Below, piece after piece: positions 33,072 through 41,728 of a DNA stretch of 57,410 bases. The notes under the pieces were generated by a model that was not told the DNA's origin, did not search any database, and worked only from the letters and a program-made list of their open reading frames with translations. The translations under genes and the position numbers were made by a program. Within the stretch, counting starts at the first letter, position 1; every line of letters starts with the position of its first letter. The stretch is taken from contig CAMOGW010000015.1 in assembly GCA_946614435.1 (NCBI GenBank), positions 1 to 57,410 on the forward strand. Direction: 5' to 3'. The stretch is from an uncultured Prevotella sp. (lineage in GTDB: Bacteria > Bacteroidota > Bacteroidia > Bacteroidales > Bacteroidaceae).

Positions 33072-34396
33072 TTCTGGCGTTCGTGAAAATCGTTGGTTGA
33101 ATTGTTCGTGTCCATATATACGATGTGGGCTCCGTTCTTGATGGAGGTCTCCGCATCAATGCCGCTCGGATCGGTCGAGGCATCTACGCCCAGCGCGTAG
33201 CCATAGACCAGCTTGCCCTCGTTCTCGGGCATCTGTTCGGTGCTTGTCTTATCCACGTTGCGATACACCGTGTGACCGTGCTGATTGGTCAGCTCTACGC
33301 TGCCGGCATCGATCACGGGTGTGAGGCGCTTCATGTTGGTGCTTTTATAACTGGCGGCAAACACCTCCACACCGTCCAGCACCCAGTCGCAGGGCACCTT
33401 CAGCACCTTGTTGATGTCGGTCTGTGCGCTGCTTGGAATATAGGTCAGGTTGTTCACATCAGTTGCATAGGCCGTGGGCGTAGTTCCCTGCGTCTGGAAC
33501 AGAAAGACTGCTGGCGAGGTGAGACTGAGTGCCCAGGCATTCGAGACTCCTATCTTCACAGCCTTCAAATAGTGCGAGGGCGGTATCACGCTGGCCGGAG
33601 TAGGGTAGTAGCTGGCATTGGTGTAGCCTACCTCGGGGTCGTACATGCAGTAGTAGTCAGGATTGGCGTAGTTCACCGAGTTGGGATAGGTCAGCGTGTT
33701 GTCGATGGCACCGTGACAGTTGATGACCACCTGCTGGTAAGGCTCGATGGTCAGTGTGTTCGGGAAGTACCAGATGCCGTCGATGGCGGGAATATAGTTC
33801 TCGGCCTCGTATGTCAGCTGTCCGCTCTTGTCGTACCACTTGTTGTTGGCCTGACTATTATAAGGCGAGCAGAAGCCTATGCACAGGTTGTCGAACTGTG
33901 CAGTCTGGGGGGAGTTGTTGTAGAGGATGATGCACTTGTCTGCCTGAAACACCTTGCCGTCGTCCTTCATGGTGCCACCGTTGTAAATCTCCTTAATTAC
34001 GAGCTGACTCACACGCGAGAGGGCCATCCTCACGTTCGCGGTCGTAGTAGCCTCCTCGCCCCGAACAATAATCTGTCCAGACGTGCCGTGGGCTATCAAT
34101 AGCTTGTTAGTCCCCGTCTTGATAGTGGCCGATGCGCTGGCTACATACACACCGGCAGGCACCTTGAAGTGTGCCATGCCCTTGGCATCGGTCGTGTCGG
34201 TGAGCGCTGTCACCGTGTAGCTGCCTGTGCTTCTCAGCTCTACTGGCAGCGGCTCGAGACTGTAGTCGGCATCGGCCTGTGTCGTGAGGGCAATCGTGAG
34301 GTCGAAGAGCTCAGTGCTCTCCTCATAGTCGGTCTTGCAGGCCGTCAGGAGCATTGCGCCCAGTAATAATAAAAATAGGTGTGGCTTTTTCTTCAT
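33053..34396 (-). CDS. DUF4876-family lipoprotein
   Basis: A 447-residue lipoprotein: MKKKPHLFLLLLGAMLLTAC has a clear lipobox with the cysteine at residue 20. An N-terminal beta-sandwich (about 30-115) with a VPAGVYVASASATI strand is followed by a lamin-tail-like domain starting QLVIKEIYNGGTMKDDG. This arrangement fits DUF4876. It is likely anchored at the outer membrane and may serve as the surface lid or binding partner of the TonB receptor that precedes it by 33 bases. Confidence 0.8.
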   Translation of the reverse strand: MKKKPHLFLLLLGAMLLTACKTDYEESTELFDLTIALTTQADADYSLEPLPVELRSTGSYTVTALTDTTDAKGMAHFKVPAGVYVASASATIKTGTNKLLIAHGTSGQIIVRGEEATTTANVRMALSRVSQLVIKEIYNGGTMKDDGKVFQADKCIILYNNSPQTAQFDNLCIGFCSPYNSQANNKWYDKSGQLTYEAENYIPAIDGIWYFPNTLTIEPYQQVVINCHGAIDNTLTYPNSVNYANPDYYCMYDPEVGYTNASYYPTPASVIPPSHYLKAVKIGVSNAWALSLTSPAVFLFQTQGTTPTAYATDVNNLTYIPSSAQTDINKVLKVPCDWVLDGVEVFAASYKSTNMKRLTPVIDAGSVELTNQHGHTVYRNVDKTSTEQMPENEGKLVYGYALGVDASTDPSGIDAETSIKNGAHIVYMDTNNSTNDFHERQKCSLRN

Positions 34397-34429
34397 ATCG
34401 TTACATTGGGGGGTGTCTTGTTGATTCTG

Positions 34430-37400
34430 TCAGAGCTTCAGCCGCAGCGACAGACCATAGTAGAAGCTGGGAATATAGCTGCTGCCGAAGAGCGATGTGT
34501 CAAGATTGGTCTGCGAGGCATGCACCTTCTTCATGTTTCTGAAGAAGTTGTTGGCATAGAACGACACGCTCACATGGTCGCCTATCTCCTTCGTCACGCT
34601 CAGATTGGCTGAGTAGTAGGCCGACAGGCGATTGGGATTCATCGTGTAGGGATAGTTCGAGCGCACCACCAGCTTGGCCAGGTCGCTGTAGAGTGTCGGG
34701 TCGTTGTCCTTGGCCCAGAGGAACTTCTCGGCAAAGGGAATGAGCTCACCGGGCTGCTCCCACGTGCTGTAATATTCGGGATAGACCACCAGATACTTGT
34801 CGGTGGACGTGCCGTCGTAGGGTTGTCCTGTATAGCCGTCGCCCTTGTCGGCCATATAGCCGCGTGGGCCTGTGCTCAGTTCGCTCAGCGGTCGGCGATA
34901 GCTGTAGAGCGTGCTCTCTATTCTGAGCGACACAATCATCCTGATTTTCGGGATGTGCGTAGTGAACGTGGCATTCAGGTTGAGCTGTTTCGACAGCGCT
35001 CCATTGGCTATCGAACTTGTGGCATCGGCCCTGGAGCCTGCACTCGTGGCATTGCTGCCCCGGTAGTAGCCCACATACTGGTAGAGCTCCCTGTTGGTCA
35101 TGGTCGAGGTCACGCCTGTGGGGATGTCGGCAAAGAGCAGTTCGTCAGTACCTTTGTAGAGCGTGTAGTTGCCGTCTATTCGGATGGTGGTCAGGATGGG
35201 TTTGATTTGTGTGAAGTCAATCATCCATTCCAGTCCGTAGCGGTGGATGGGCTGCTGCGAGTTTACGTAGATGGCATCTACCGCATACGTCTTGCGCGGG
35301 GTGTAGCCGATGGGCTGCGGTGCCAGGCTTCCGGCGGCATCGCTCATGCTCACCACACCGCTCTGCTGGTCTATGCTGAAGCGGCGGTCGTCAACAGGGA
35401 TGCTGATGCCTCGGTCGGCCAGACGGTTCACGAGATTGTTGAGCGAGTCAACCGATGTGTAGTGATAGGTGAACGGCGTGTAAAGATTCTGCGACATGTA
35501 GCTGCGGTTGGTGCGGTGATAGAAGCCCGATAGTGAGATGCGCGTGCCGAGGATGTTGGTCTCTAATCCCACATCCACCTGTTGCGTGTGCTGCCAGCGT
35601 AGGTCGGGATTGTAGCGTGCCGTTGAGGGCAGCGTGTAGTAGGCGCGATACGACTTGTTCGTGGCGTCGCTCGTTGAGGCGAAAGCCATCAGGTCGGTAT
35701 AGGATGGGGCAGGGTAGAGCACCTGAAATGAGGGCAGCTTCACGCTCTTGCCCCAGCCGGCATGCAGTTCCAGGTCTCTCATCCAGCGTTGGCGCATGTT
35801 GCGCCAGAACACGTAGCGCGCATTGATGCGGGGCGACAGGCTGTTCACGTTGCCGTAGGCCGACCCTCCGATGAGTGTCAGGTCGTCGCGCAGACCGGCA
35901 GTCAGCTCAAAGGTGGAGTGCTTCGTGGTGGGCACCGTCACCTTCTCTTCCACGTAGAAGGCCGTGTTGTGCATCGTGGGCAGTTCGTCGTAGCGGTATT
36001 CGCGCCAGGTGGGTGCATAGCGCATGTCCTCATAGTAGAGTCCGCGTCCGTTGTTGCGAGTGGCCTGATACTGCACGCCCACCGTCAGGCGGTTGGCCAC
36101 CTTGTTGAAGCGGTGGGTCCAGTCGGCCTTCAGTTTCAGCGCCCACGACAGCGGCTTCGAGTCGCTGTAGGCCCGCTGATACCAGTAGCCCGTAGGGCTG
36201 AGCACGATGGGAGCCGAGGGATTGGCATCGTAGTCCTCGGCCATGAAGTAGCCCCACTGTTGTGAGTGAATGTAGGACAGCGTAGCCGCACTGTTCGTGT
36301 TGGTATAGTTCTCGTTTCGGCGGTCGGAGCTGGCAAGCGAAGCGCTCATCTGCACGTTGGTGAGCCACGGCTTGTTCAGCAGCCAGTTCAGCTCCATGTT
36401 GGCGCGCAGGGTATTGTCGCGTGCTTTCGCGTAGTTGTCGAGCATCTGGTCAGGGTCTGCCTTCGAGTTATAGCCGCCCACGTTGCCCGTCACGCCGAGG
36501 TTCAGTATGAGCGGTGTGCTCTCCTTCATGAAGGTGTTCATGTAGTGCAGCGACAGCACGTTGCGCTGATAGGCCGTATGGGGCGATACCGCATTCGAGA
36601 ACGAACGGGCATGCTCCACCGAGGCATTCAGCACACCGGCCTTCGCTCCGAGGTCGAAGCCCTTGTTCACGGCTACCAGTCGCGTGTGCTGGTTGATCTT
36701 TCCTTCCACGATAAACGGTGACTTGCCCTTGCGCGTGTTCACCTTCACCACGCCGTTCGACAAATCACCGTATTCCACCGACGGTATGCCCGTCACAATC
36801 TCCACACTCTCCACATTCGAGGCGCTCAGCGTGCGCGTCGAGGCACCCATCGTCTCGTCGGTCATCGCGTTGTTGTCCATTCGCATACCGTCTATCTCGA
36901 TGGCCGTGCCAAACGAGGCGTTACCCTTCTCCTGGCTGCCACTGCGCAGGGCCAGGCGGTTGTCGTTCATGAGCGACGGGTTCACGGTCTTGCCGCCGGG
37001 CAGCAGCGTGGCTATGTCGCTGATGTTCAGGATCTGCTGGTTGTCCAGTGTCTGTCGGTCTATGGTGTAGCTCGTGGTGGCTTCGTCTTGTTTGCGCCGT
37101 GCCACCACGGTCACCTCCTTCAGCTTCAGGTTCTCGGGCTTCAGCCGCAGGCGCATGTCGATCACGTTGCGGTGCAGCTCCATCGGGAAACTGCGCTTCT
37201 GGTAGCCCAGACACTGCACGGTGAGGGTCGATTTGCCCTGCGGCACATTGTTGATGTGGAACTCTCCCTTGTCGTCGGTCACTGCCCACTGACCGCTCTC
37301 GGCGAGCAGGATTGAGGCAAACTCGATGGGCTTCTCCGTATCGGCATCGAATACGCGACCGGCTAGCCTGAGCAGCTGTGCCTGCAGGCTGGCGGCCATG

Positions 37401-37441
37401 CATAGCATAGGCAACAATAATATAATACGCGCGTTACGCAT
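34430..37441 (-). CDS. TonB-dependent outer-membrane receptor
   Basis: A 1003-residue receptor. Signal peptide MRNARIILLLPMLCMAASLQ, then a carboxypeptidase-like regulatory domain (LAGRVFDADTEKPIEFASI to about residue 105), the plug (NISDIATLLPGG and VESVEIVTGIPSVEYGDLSNG) and a long barrel ending SFYYGLSLRLKL. It differs from SusC, which has the TIGR-type CNxVLPG-like repeat and a SusD partner; no SusD is present. The ATG at 37441 is preferred, because the promoter box at 37466-37473 would place the alternative ATG at 37456 almost at the RNA start. It leads an operon with DUF4876, DUF6850 and an exported protein. Confidence 0.9.
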   Translation of the reverse strand: MRNARIILLLPMLCMAASLQAQLLRLAGRVFDADTEKPIEFASILLAESGQWAVTDDKGEFHINNVPQGKSTLTVQCLGYQKRSFPMELHRNVIDMRLRLKPENLKLKEVTVVARRKQDEATTSYTIDRQTLDNQQILNISDIATLLPGGKTVNPSLMNDNRLALRSGSQEKGNASFGTAIEIDGMRMDNNAMTDETMGASTRTLSASNVESVEIVTGIPSVEYGDLSNGVVKVNTRKGKSPFIVEGKINQHTRLVAVNKGFDLGAKAGVLNASVEHARSFSNAVSPHTAYQRNVLSLHYMNTFMKESTPLILNLGVTGNVGGYNSKADPDQMLDNYAKARDNTLRANMELNWLLNKPWLTNVQMSASLASSDRRNENYTNTNSAATLSYIHSQQWGYFMAEDYDANPSAPIVLSPTGYWYQRAYSDSKPLSWALKLKADWTHRFNKVANRLTVGVQYQATRNNGRGLYYEDMRYAPTWREYRYDELPTMHNTAFYVEEKVTVPTTKHSTFELTAGLRDDLTLIGGSAYGNVNSLSPRINARYVFWRNMRQRWMRDLELHAGWGKSVKLPSFQVLYPAPSYTDLMAFASTSDATNKSYRAYYTLPSTARYNPDLRWQHTQQVDVGLETNILGTRISLSGFYHRTNRSYMSQNLYTPFTYHYTSVDSLNNLVNRLADRGISIPVDDRRFSIDQQSGVVSMSDAAGSLAPQPIGYTPRKTYAVDAIYVNSQQPIHRYGLEWMIDFTQIKPILTTIRIDGNYTLYKGTDELLFADIPTGVTSTMTNRELYQYVGYYRGSNATSAGSRADATSSIANGALSKQLNLNATFTTHIPKIRMIVSLRIESTLYSYRRPLSELSTGPRGYMADKGDGYTGQPYDGTSTDKYLVVYPEYYSTWEQPGELIPFAEKFLWAKDNDPTLYSDLAKLVVRSNYPYTMNPNRLSAYYSANLSVTKEIGDHVSVSFYANNFFRNMKKVHASQTNLDTSLFGSSYIPSFYYGLSLRLKL

Positions 37442-37465
37442 GTGAACATTAATCATTTGATGGCG

Positions 37466-37497
37466 CAAAGTTACATCTTTTCTGCTGAATTCTGCAA
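37466..37497 (-). promoter_or_regulatory. Promoter of the TonB receptor operon
   Basis: TAACTTTG (37473-37466, minus strand) lies 21 bases after a TTG (37497-37495). Confidence 0.6.
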
Positions 37498-37567
37498 TTC
37501 TGCCCGAAATGAATTGCCATCACGCTTCCCAAAATCATCATTAGTAGGTATTATACGCTTAAAATCA

Positions 37568-37597
37568 TTGAAAGATGGGATTATTTTAGTACATTTG
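37568..37597 (+). promoter_or_regulatory. Promoter of the M16 peptidase gene
   Basis: TTG at 37568-37570 and TACATTTG at 37590-37597 are 19 bases apart, followed by CAC, a common start context. Confidence 0.75.
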
Positions 37598-37631
37598 CAC
37601 GCAAGAATTCAGTAATTATTTGATATTAAGC

Positions 37632-40454
37632 ATGAAAAGAAAGATTCTTTTATTCTCGTTGCTGGCGGCAGTCGTATGCACGTCGGCTCAAACACCCCTT
37701 CCGCAAGATCCGGAGGTGCGCACAGGCAAGTTGAAGAACGGACTGACCTACTATATCCGTCACAATGCCAAGGAACCCGGACTGGCCGATTTCTATATTG
37801 CCCAGCGCGTGGGCTCCATCCAGGAGGAGCCACGGCAGCGCGGACTGGCTCACTTCCTGGAGCACATGGCCTTCAACGGCACGAAGAACTTCCCCGGCAA
37901 AGGCAAGCGACTGGGCATCGTGCCTTGGTGCGAGACCATCGGCGTGAAGTTTGGTGCCAACCTCAATGCCTACACCTCCATCGACCAGACCGTCTATCAC
38001 ATCGGATCGGCCCCGCTCAAGCGCGAGGGCATTCTCGATTCCTGTCTGCTTGTGCTCCACGACTGGAGCCACTACCTGCTGCTCGAGGATGCCGAGATAG
38101 ACAAGGAGCGCGGCGTGATTCACGAGGAGTGGCGCACGCGACGGGCAGGCCGTGCCGTTCAGCGGCTCATGGAGCAGGCCATGCCCAAGGTCTATGCCGG
38201 CACCAAGTATGAGGACTGCATGCCCATTGGCTCGATGGACATTGTCGATAACTTCCCCTATCAGGACCTGCGCGACTATTATAATAAGTGGTATCGCCCC
38301 GACCTGCAGGCTGTCGTAGTGGTGGGCGATGTCGATGTGGACAAGGTGGAGAAGAAGATCAAGAAGATGTTCTCGCCCATCCCCCTGCCCAAGAATCGTG
38401 CCGAGCGTGTGTATTATCCCGTGAACGACAACGAGAAGATGATTGTCGATATAGAGAAGGATTCCGAACAGCCCATCGTGCTCTGCCATCTTTATATGAA
38501 GCGTGAGGCTACGCCCGATGATCAGAAGAACACCGAGGACTATCTGCGCGGCGACTATATCGACGGGCTCATCGGTTGGATGCTGAACGATCGCCTCTCC
38601 GAGCTGAAACAGCAGGCAGTGCCTCCGTTCCAGAGTGCTACAGCACGTGCTTCCAGCTTCTTTATCAGTCGCACGAAGGATGCCTTCTCGCTCAGTGTGA
38701 GCTGTAAGCAGGAGAGCATCTTGGGCGGACTCATGACAGCTGTGGCAGCCTGTGAGCAGGCCCGACAGCAGGGCTTCACCAAGGAAGAACTGGACCGAGC
38801 CAAGCTGTTCCGCCTGAACCACAACGAGCGCAAGTTCAATGAGCGCCACGACCGCACCAACTCCAAGCTCGTGAGCCTCTGTGTCAACCATTTCCTCACG
38901 GGCGAGCCGCTCATCTCTATCGACAAGCAGTGGGAACTCACGCAAAAGTTCAATCGCGAGGTGACGCTCTCAGAGGTAAACCGTGCTGTCCGCGAACTCA
39001 TCACCGACCAGAATCAGGTGGTCATCATGTATGCACCCGATAAGGAGACAGTTGCCCTGCCCAGCGAACAACAGTTGGAGGATGTCATTCTCTCCACCCA
39101 GCGCCAGCAGTATGCTGCCTATCAGGAGAGCACTCCCGAGACCACGCTCGACGAGTATTTCAAGCAGAGCCATTCCAAGCCCGGTACTATCACCAGCGAG
39201 AAGCCGTGGAAACATGGCTTCACCGAACTGGTGCTCAGCAACGGCATGAAGGTCTATGTGCGCCAGACCGACTATAGCAAGAACACCATTCAGCTCACCA
39301 TGCGTGCCGACGGCGGCACCTCAGTCTATGGCGATGAGGACATACCGCAGTTCGCACTCATCTCCAGCAGCATCAGCGAGGCCGGCGTGGGTCCCTGGGA
39401 TGCCACTACGCTGCGCAAGATGCTCACAGGCAAGAGCGTGCGCGTGCAGCCCTCGGTGGGCAGCCGTTCGCAGAGCATCTCGGGCGGAGCATCCATCAAG
39501 GATGCCGAGACCATGATGCAGCTCTGCAACCTCTACTTCACACAGCCGCGTCGCGACACTGCCGCCTTTGCCGGACTGGTGAATCGCACGCACTCGTTCC
39601 TGAACAACCGCAACGCCTCGCCGCGTGTCGATTACAACGACTCCATCACTGCCGTCCTCTACGGCCATCATCCGCGCTTGGAACCCATGACGCAGGAACG
39701 GCTGCTCAAGGCCGACTACGACCGAATTATTGACATTTACAAGGAACGCTTCTCTAATGCGGCTGATTTCAAAGCTGTCATCATCGGCAACATGTCGCTC
39801 GACGAGCTCCGCCCCCTCATCTGCAAGTATCTGGCCACGCTGCCTGCCACTGGCAAGCATGCGACCACCAACTGGGCCAACGTGCCGCAGGTGGTGAAGG
39901 GCGACCGCACCGTCGCCTTCAAGAAGCAGATGGCAACACCGCTGGCCAACGTCAGCATCTTCTACGGAGCCGACGTGCCTTTCTCGGCTAAGAACGACCT
40001 CGTGCTCGACTTCCTCAAACGCTGTCTCTCTATTGCCTATACCGACTCCGTGCGCGAGGAGAAGGGAGGCACATACGGTGTGTCGGTCAACTTCGACTTC
40101 GATAAGGACGACCACCCCTCAGCCACCTTGCGCATCAGCTACAATGCCGACCCCTCGCGCTACGAAGAGCTCAATCCCATCATCTATCAGCAGCTTCAGC
40201 ACATAGCCGATCGTGGTCCCGAACCTACGTCCATGCAGAAGGTGCGCGAGTATCTGGTGAAACAGTACCAGCAGGTGGCCATCACCAACGACTACTGGAA
40301 CTACGTCGCCTGGCATCAGCTCGACGACGATGAAGACTTCGACAAGGACTATTGCCAGCTGTGCAGTCAGGTCACAGCCGACGATGTGCGGCAGATGGCA
40401 CGCCGACTGCTTCAGTCGGGCAACCGCATCGAAGTCACCATGCTCTCAAAATAG
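37632..40454 (+). CDS. Exported M16-family zinc metallopeptidase
   Basis: A 940-residue periplasmic peptidase. A signal peptide (MKRKILLFSLLAAVVCTSAQ) precedes an active M16 N-domain with the inverted zinc motif HFLEH at residues 74-78 and the distant Glu in GVIHEEW. Four M16 domains fit the length; the third starts near FTELVLSNGMKVYVRQ and lacks the zinc motif, as usual. The ATG at 37632 is preferred to the in-frame TTG at 37620. Members degrade peptides; a substrate cannot be named. Confidence 0.9.
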   Translation: MKRKILLFSLLAAVVCTSAQTPLPQDPEVRTGKLKNGLTYYIRHNAKEPGLADFYIAQRVGSIQEEPRQRGLAHFLEHMAFNGTKNFPGKGKRLGIVPWCETIGVKFGANLNAYTSIDQTVYHIGSAPLKREGILDSCLLVLHDWSHYLLLEDAEIDKERGVIHEEWRTRRAGRAVQRLMEQAMPKVYAGTKYEDCMPIGSMDIVDNFPYQDLRDYYNKWYRPDLQAVVVVGDVDVDKVEKKIKKMFSPIPLPKNRAERVYYPVNDNEKMIVDIEKDSEQPIVLCHLYMKREATPDDQKNTEDYLRGDYIDGLIGWMLNDRLSELKQQAVPPFQSATARASSFFISRTKDAFSLSVSCKQESILGGLMTAVAACEQARQQGFTKEELDRAKLFRLNHNERKFNERHDRTNSKLVSLCVNHFLTGEPLISIDKQWELTQKFNREVTLSEVNRAVRELITDQNQVVIMYAPDKETVALPSEQQLEDVILSTQRQQYAAYQESTPETTLDEYFKQSHSKPGTITSEKPWKHGFTELVLSNGMKVYVRQTDYSKNTIQLTMRADGGTSVYGDEDIPQFALISSSISEAGVGPWDATTLRKMLTGKSVRVQPSVGSRSQSISGGASIKDAETMMQLCNLYFTQPRRDTAAFAGLVNRTHSFLNNRNASPRVDYNDSITAVLYGHHPRLEPMTQERLLKADYDRIIDIYKERFSNAADFKAVIIGNMSLDELRPLICKYLATLPATGKHATTNWANVPQVVKGDRTVAFKKQMATPLANVSIFYGADVPFSAKNDLVLDFLKRCLSIAYTDSVREEKGGTYGVSVNFDFDKDDHPSATLRISYNADPSRYEELNPIIYQQLQHIADRGPEPTSMQKVREYLVKQYQQVAITNDYWNYVAWHQLDDDEDFDKDYCQLCSQVTADDVRQMARRLLQSGNRIEVTMLSK

Positions 40455-40483
40455 CATTTGCAATTCTTTTTGTTTCATTGAAC

Positions 40484-40510
40484 GAATCGCCCTGCCTGTC
40501 GGGGCGATTC
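40484..40510 (+). terminator. Possible terminator hairpin
   Basis: GAATCGCCC (40484-40492) pairs with GGGCGATTC (40502-40510). A T-rich tract lies before rather than after the stem, so the call is weak. Confidence 0.45.
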
Positions 40511-40541
40511 TGCGTTATATGTCATGAATCATACTGAAATA

Positions 40542-40573
40542 TTTGGCAATCTCGCGAACAATGTGTAATTTTG
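40542..40573 (+). promoter_or_regulatory. Promoter of the GH43-like gene
   Basis: TTTG at 40542-40545 and TAATTTTG at 40566-40573 are 20 bases apart. Confidence 0.75.
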
Positions 40574-40612
40574 CCCCAATGTTTGATTGTTAAAACTATA
40601 AATACCGAAAAA

Positions 40613-41608
40613 ATGAAAACAAAACTATTTCTCCTGACAGCCTTGTTCGCTGTCTCCAGCGTGTTCACGGCAGTTGCCCAAAAGTACACGAAGTATCTGT
40701 TCGTTTACTTCCCTTCGAACGACAACGAGAACATCTACTATGCTTTGTCGGACAAGAACGACCCGTTCAACTTCGTTCCGATGAACGATGGAAAGATGGT
40801 TGTCAGTGCCGACTCGATAGCCCTGAAGAAAGGCGTGCGCGACCCGCATCTGCTGCGTGGCAAAGACGGATGGTTCTACATGGTGAATACTGACATGCGC
40901 TGTGCTGAAGGATGGGCCAGCAATCGCGGCATCGTGCTCATGCGCTCAAAAGACCTGGTGAACTGGCAGCACTCCACCGTACACTTCCCCGACAAGTATA
41001 AAGGTACGAACTTTGCCAACGTGACTCGTGTGTGGGCACCTGAGACCATCTGGGATCCCGTGGCCAAGAAGTATATGGTGTATTTCTCGTTGCTCACCAA
41101 TGACGGCACGATTCCTTACGACAAGGTGTTCTATTGCTATGCCAACGAGGACTTCACCGACCTGGAGGGCGAGCCCACCTATCTCTATGATCGCGGTTCG
41201 GCCACCATCGATATGGACATTGTCTATAATGAGAAGGATCACCTCTATCACGCTTTCTATAAGAATGAGGGACAGGGCGGCATCTGCAAGGTGACAGCTT
41301 CCAGCCTTACAGCTCCCAAAGGGAAGGAAGGTACGCAGTGGAGCGCTCCGAGCAGCACACTACAGCAGACCAAAGTGGCTGTTGAGGGTGCCGGCATTTG
41401 GCGACTCATTGGCTCAGATGCGTGGATCCTGATGTATGACTGCTATGGCTCAGGCTACTATCAGTTCTGCGAGAGTACCGATCTGCTCAACTTCAAACTG
41501 AAGGCACAGACCAATACCAGCGGCATGTTCACTCCCCGTCACGGCACCGTGCTCCCGCTGACGATGAAAGAGGTGAAGAAGCTGGAGAAAGCTTTCCGAA
41601 AGAAATGA
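40613..41608 (+). CDS. Exported GH43-like five-bladed beta-propeller glycosidase
   Basis: A 331-residue exported protein (signal MKTKLFLLTALFAVSSVFTAVAQ) with GH43-type features: GVRDPHLLRGKDGWFYM at about 75-91, RGIVLMRSKDLVNW, and VWAPETIWDP with the likely catalytic Glu. GH43 enzymes release arabinose or xylose from plant polysaccharides. Assignment to arabinofuranosidase activity is a guess supported by the GH127 gene in the same region. The ATG at 40613 follows the promoter by 40 bases; an upstream in-frame ATG at 40571 lacks a signal and falls at the promoter. Confidence 0.8.
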   Translation: MKTKLFLLTALFAVSSVFTAVAQKYTKYLFVYFPSNDNENIYYALSDKNDPFNFVPMNDGKMVVSADSIALKKGVRDPHLLRGKDGWFYMVNTDMRCAEGWASNRGIVLMRSKDLVNWQHSTVHFPDKYKGTNFANVTRVWAPETIWDPVAKKYMVYFSLLTNDGTIPYDKVFYCYANEDFTDLEGEPTYLYDRGSATIDMDIVYNEKDHLYHAFYKNEGQGGICKVTASSLTAPKGKEGTQWSAPSSTLQQTKVAVEGAGIWRLIGSDAWILMYDCYGSGYYQFCESTDLLNFKLKAQTNTSGMFTPRHGTVLPLTMKEVKKLEKAFRKK

Positions 41609-41728
41609 GCCGAAAGAAAAGATTGCACCTCTAAAGAAACATTAAAATCTTGATTCGACTGAACCGTTAATCGTGATTTTTATGTACTTTTGCAGTTTGA
41701 AAAAAATCATAATTCTTTTTTTTGATTC

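Noticed and set aside
33125..34102. Plus-strand open frame of 325 codons opposite the DUF4876 gene
   Set aside because: Shadow frame; the minus-strand gene has a lipobox, operon overlap and family motifs.
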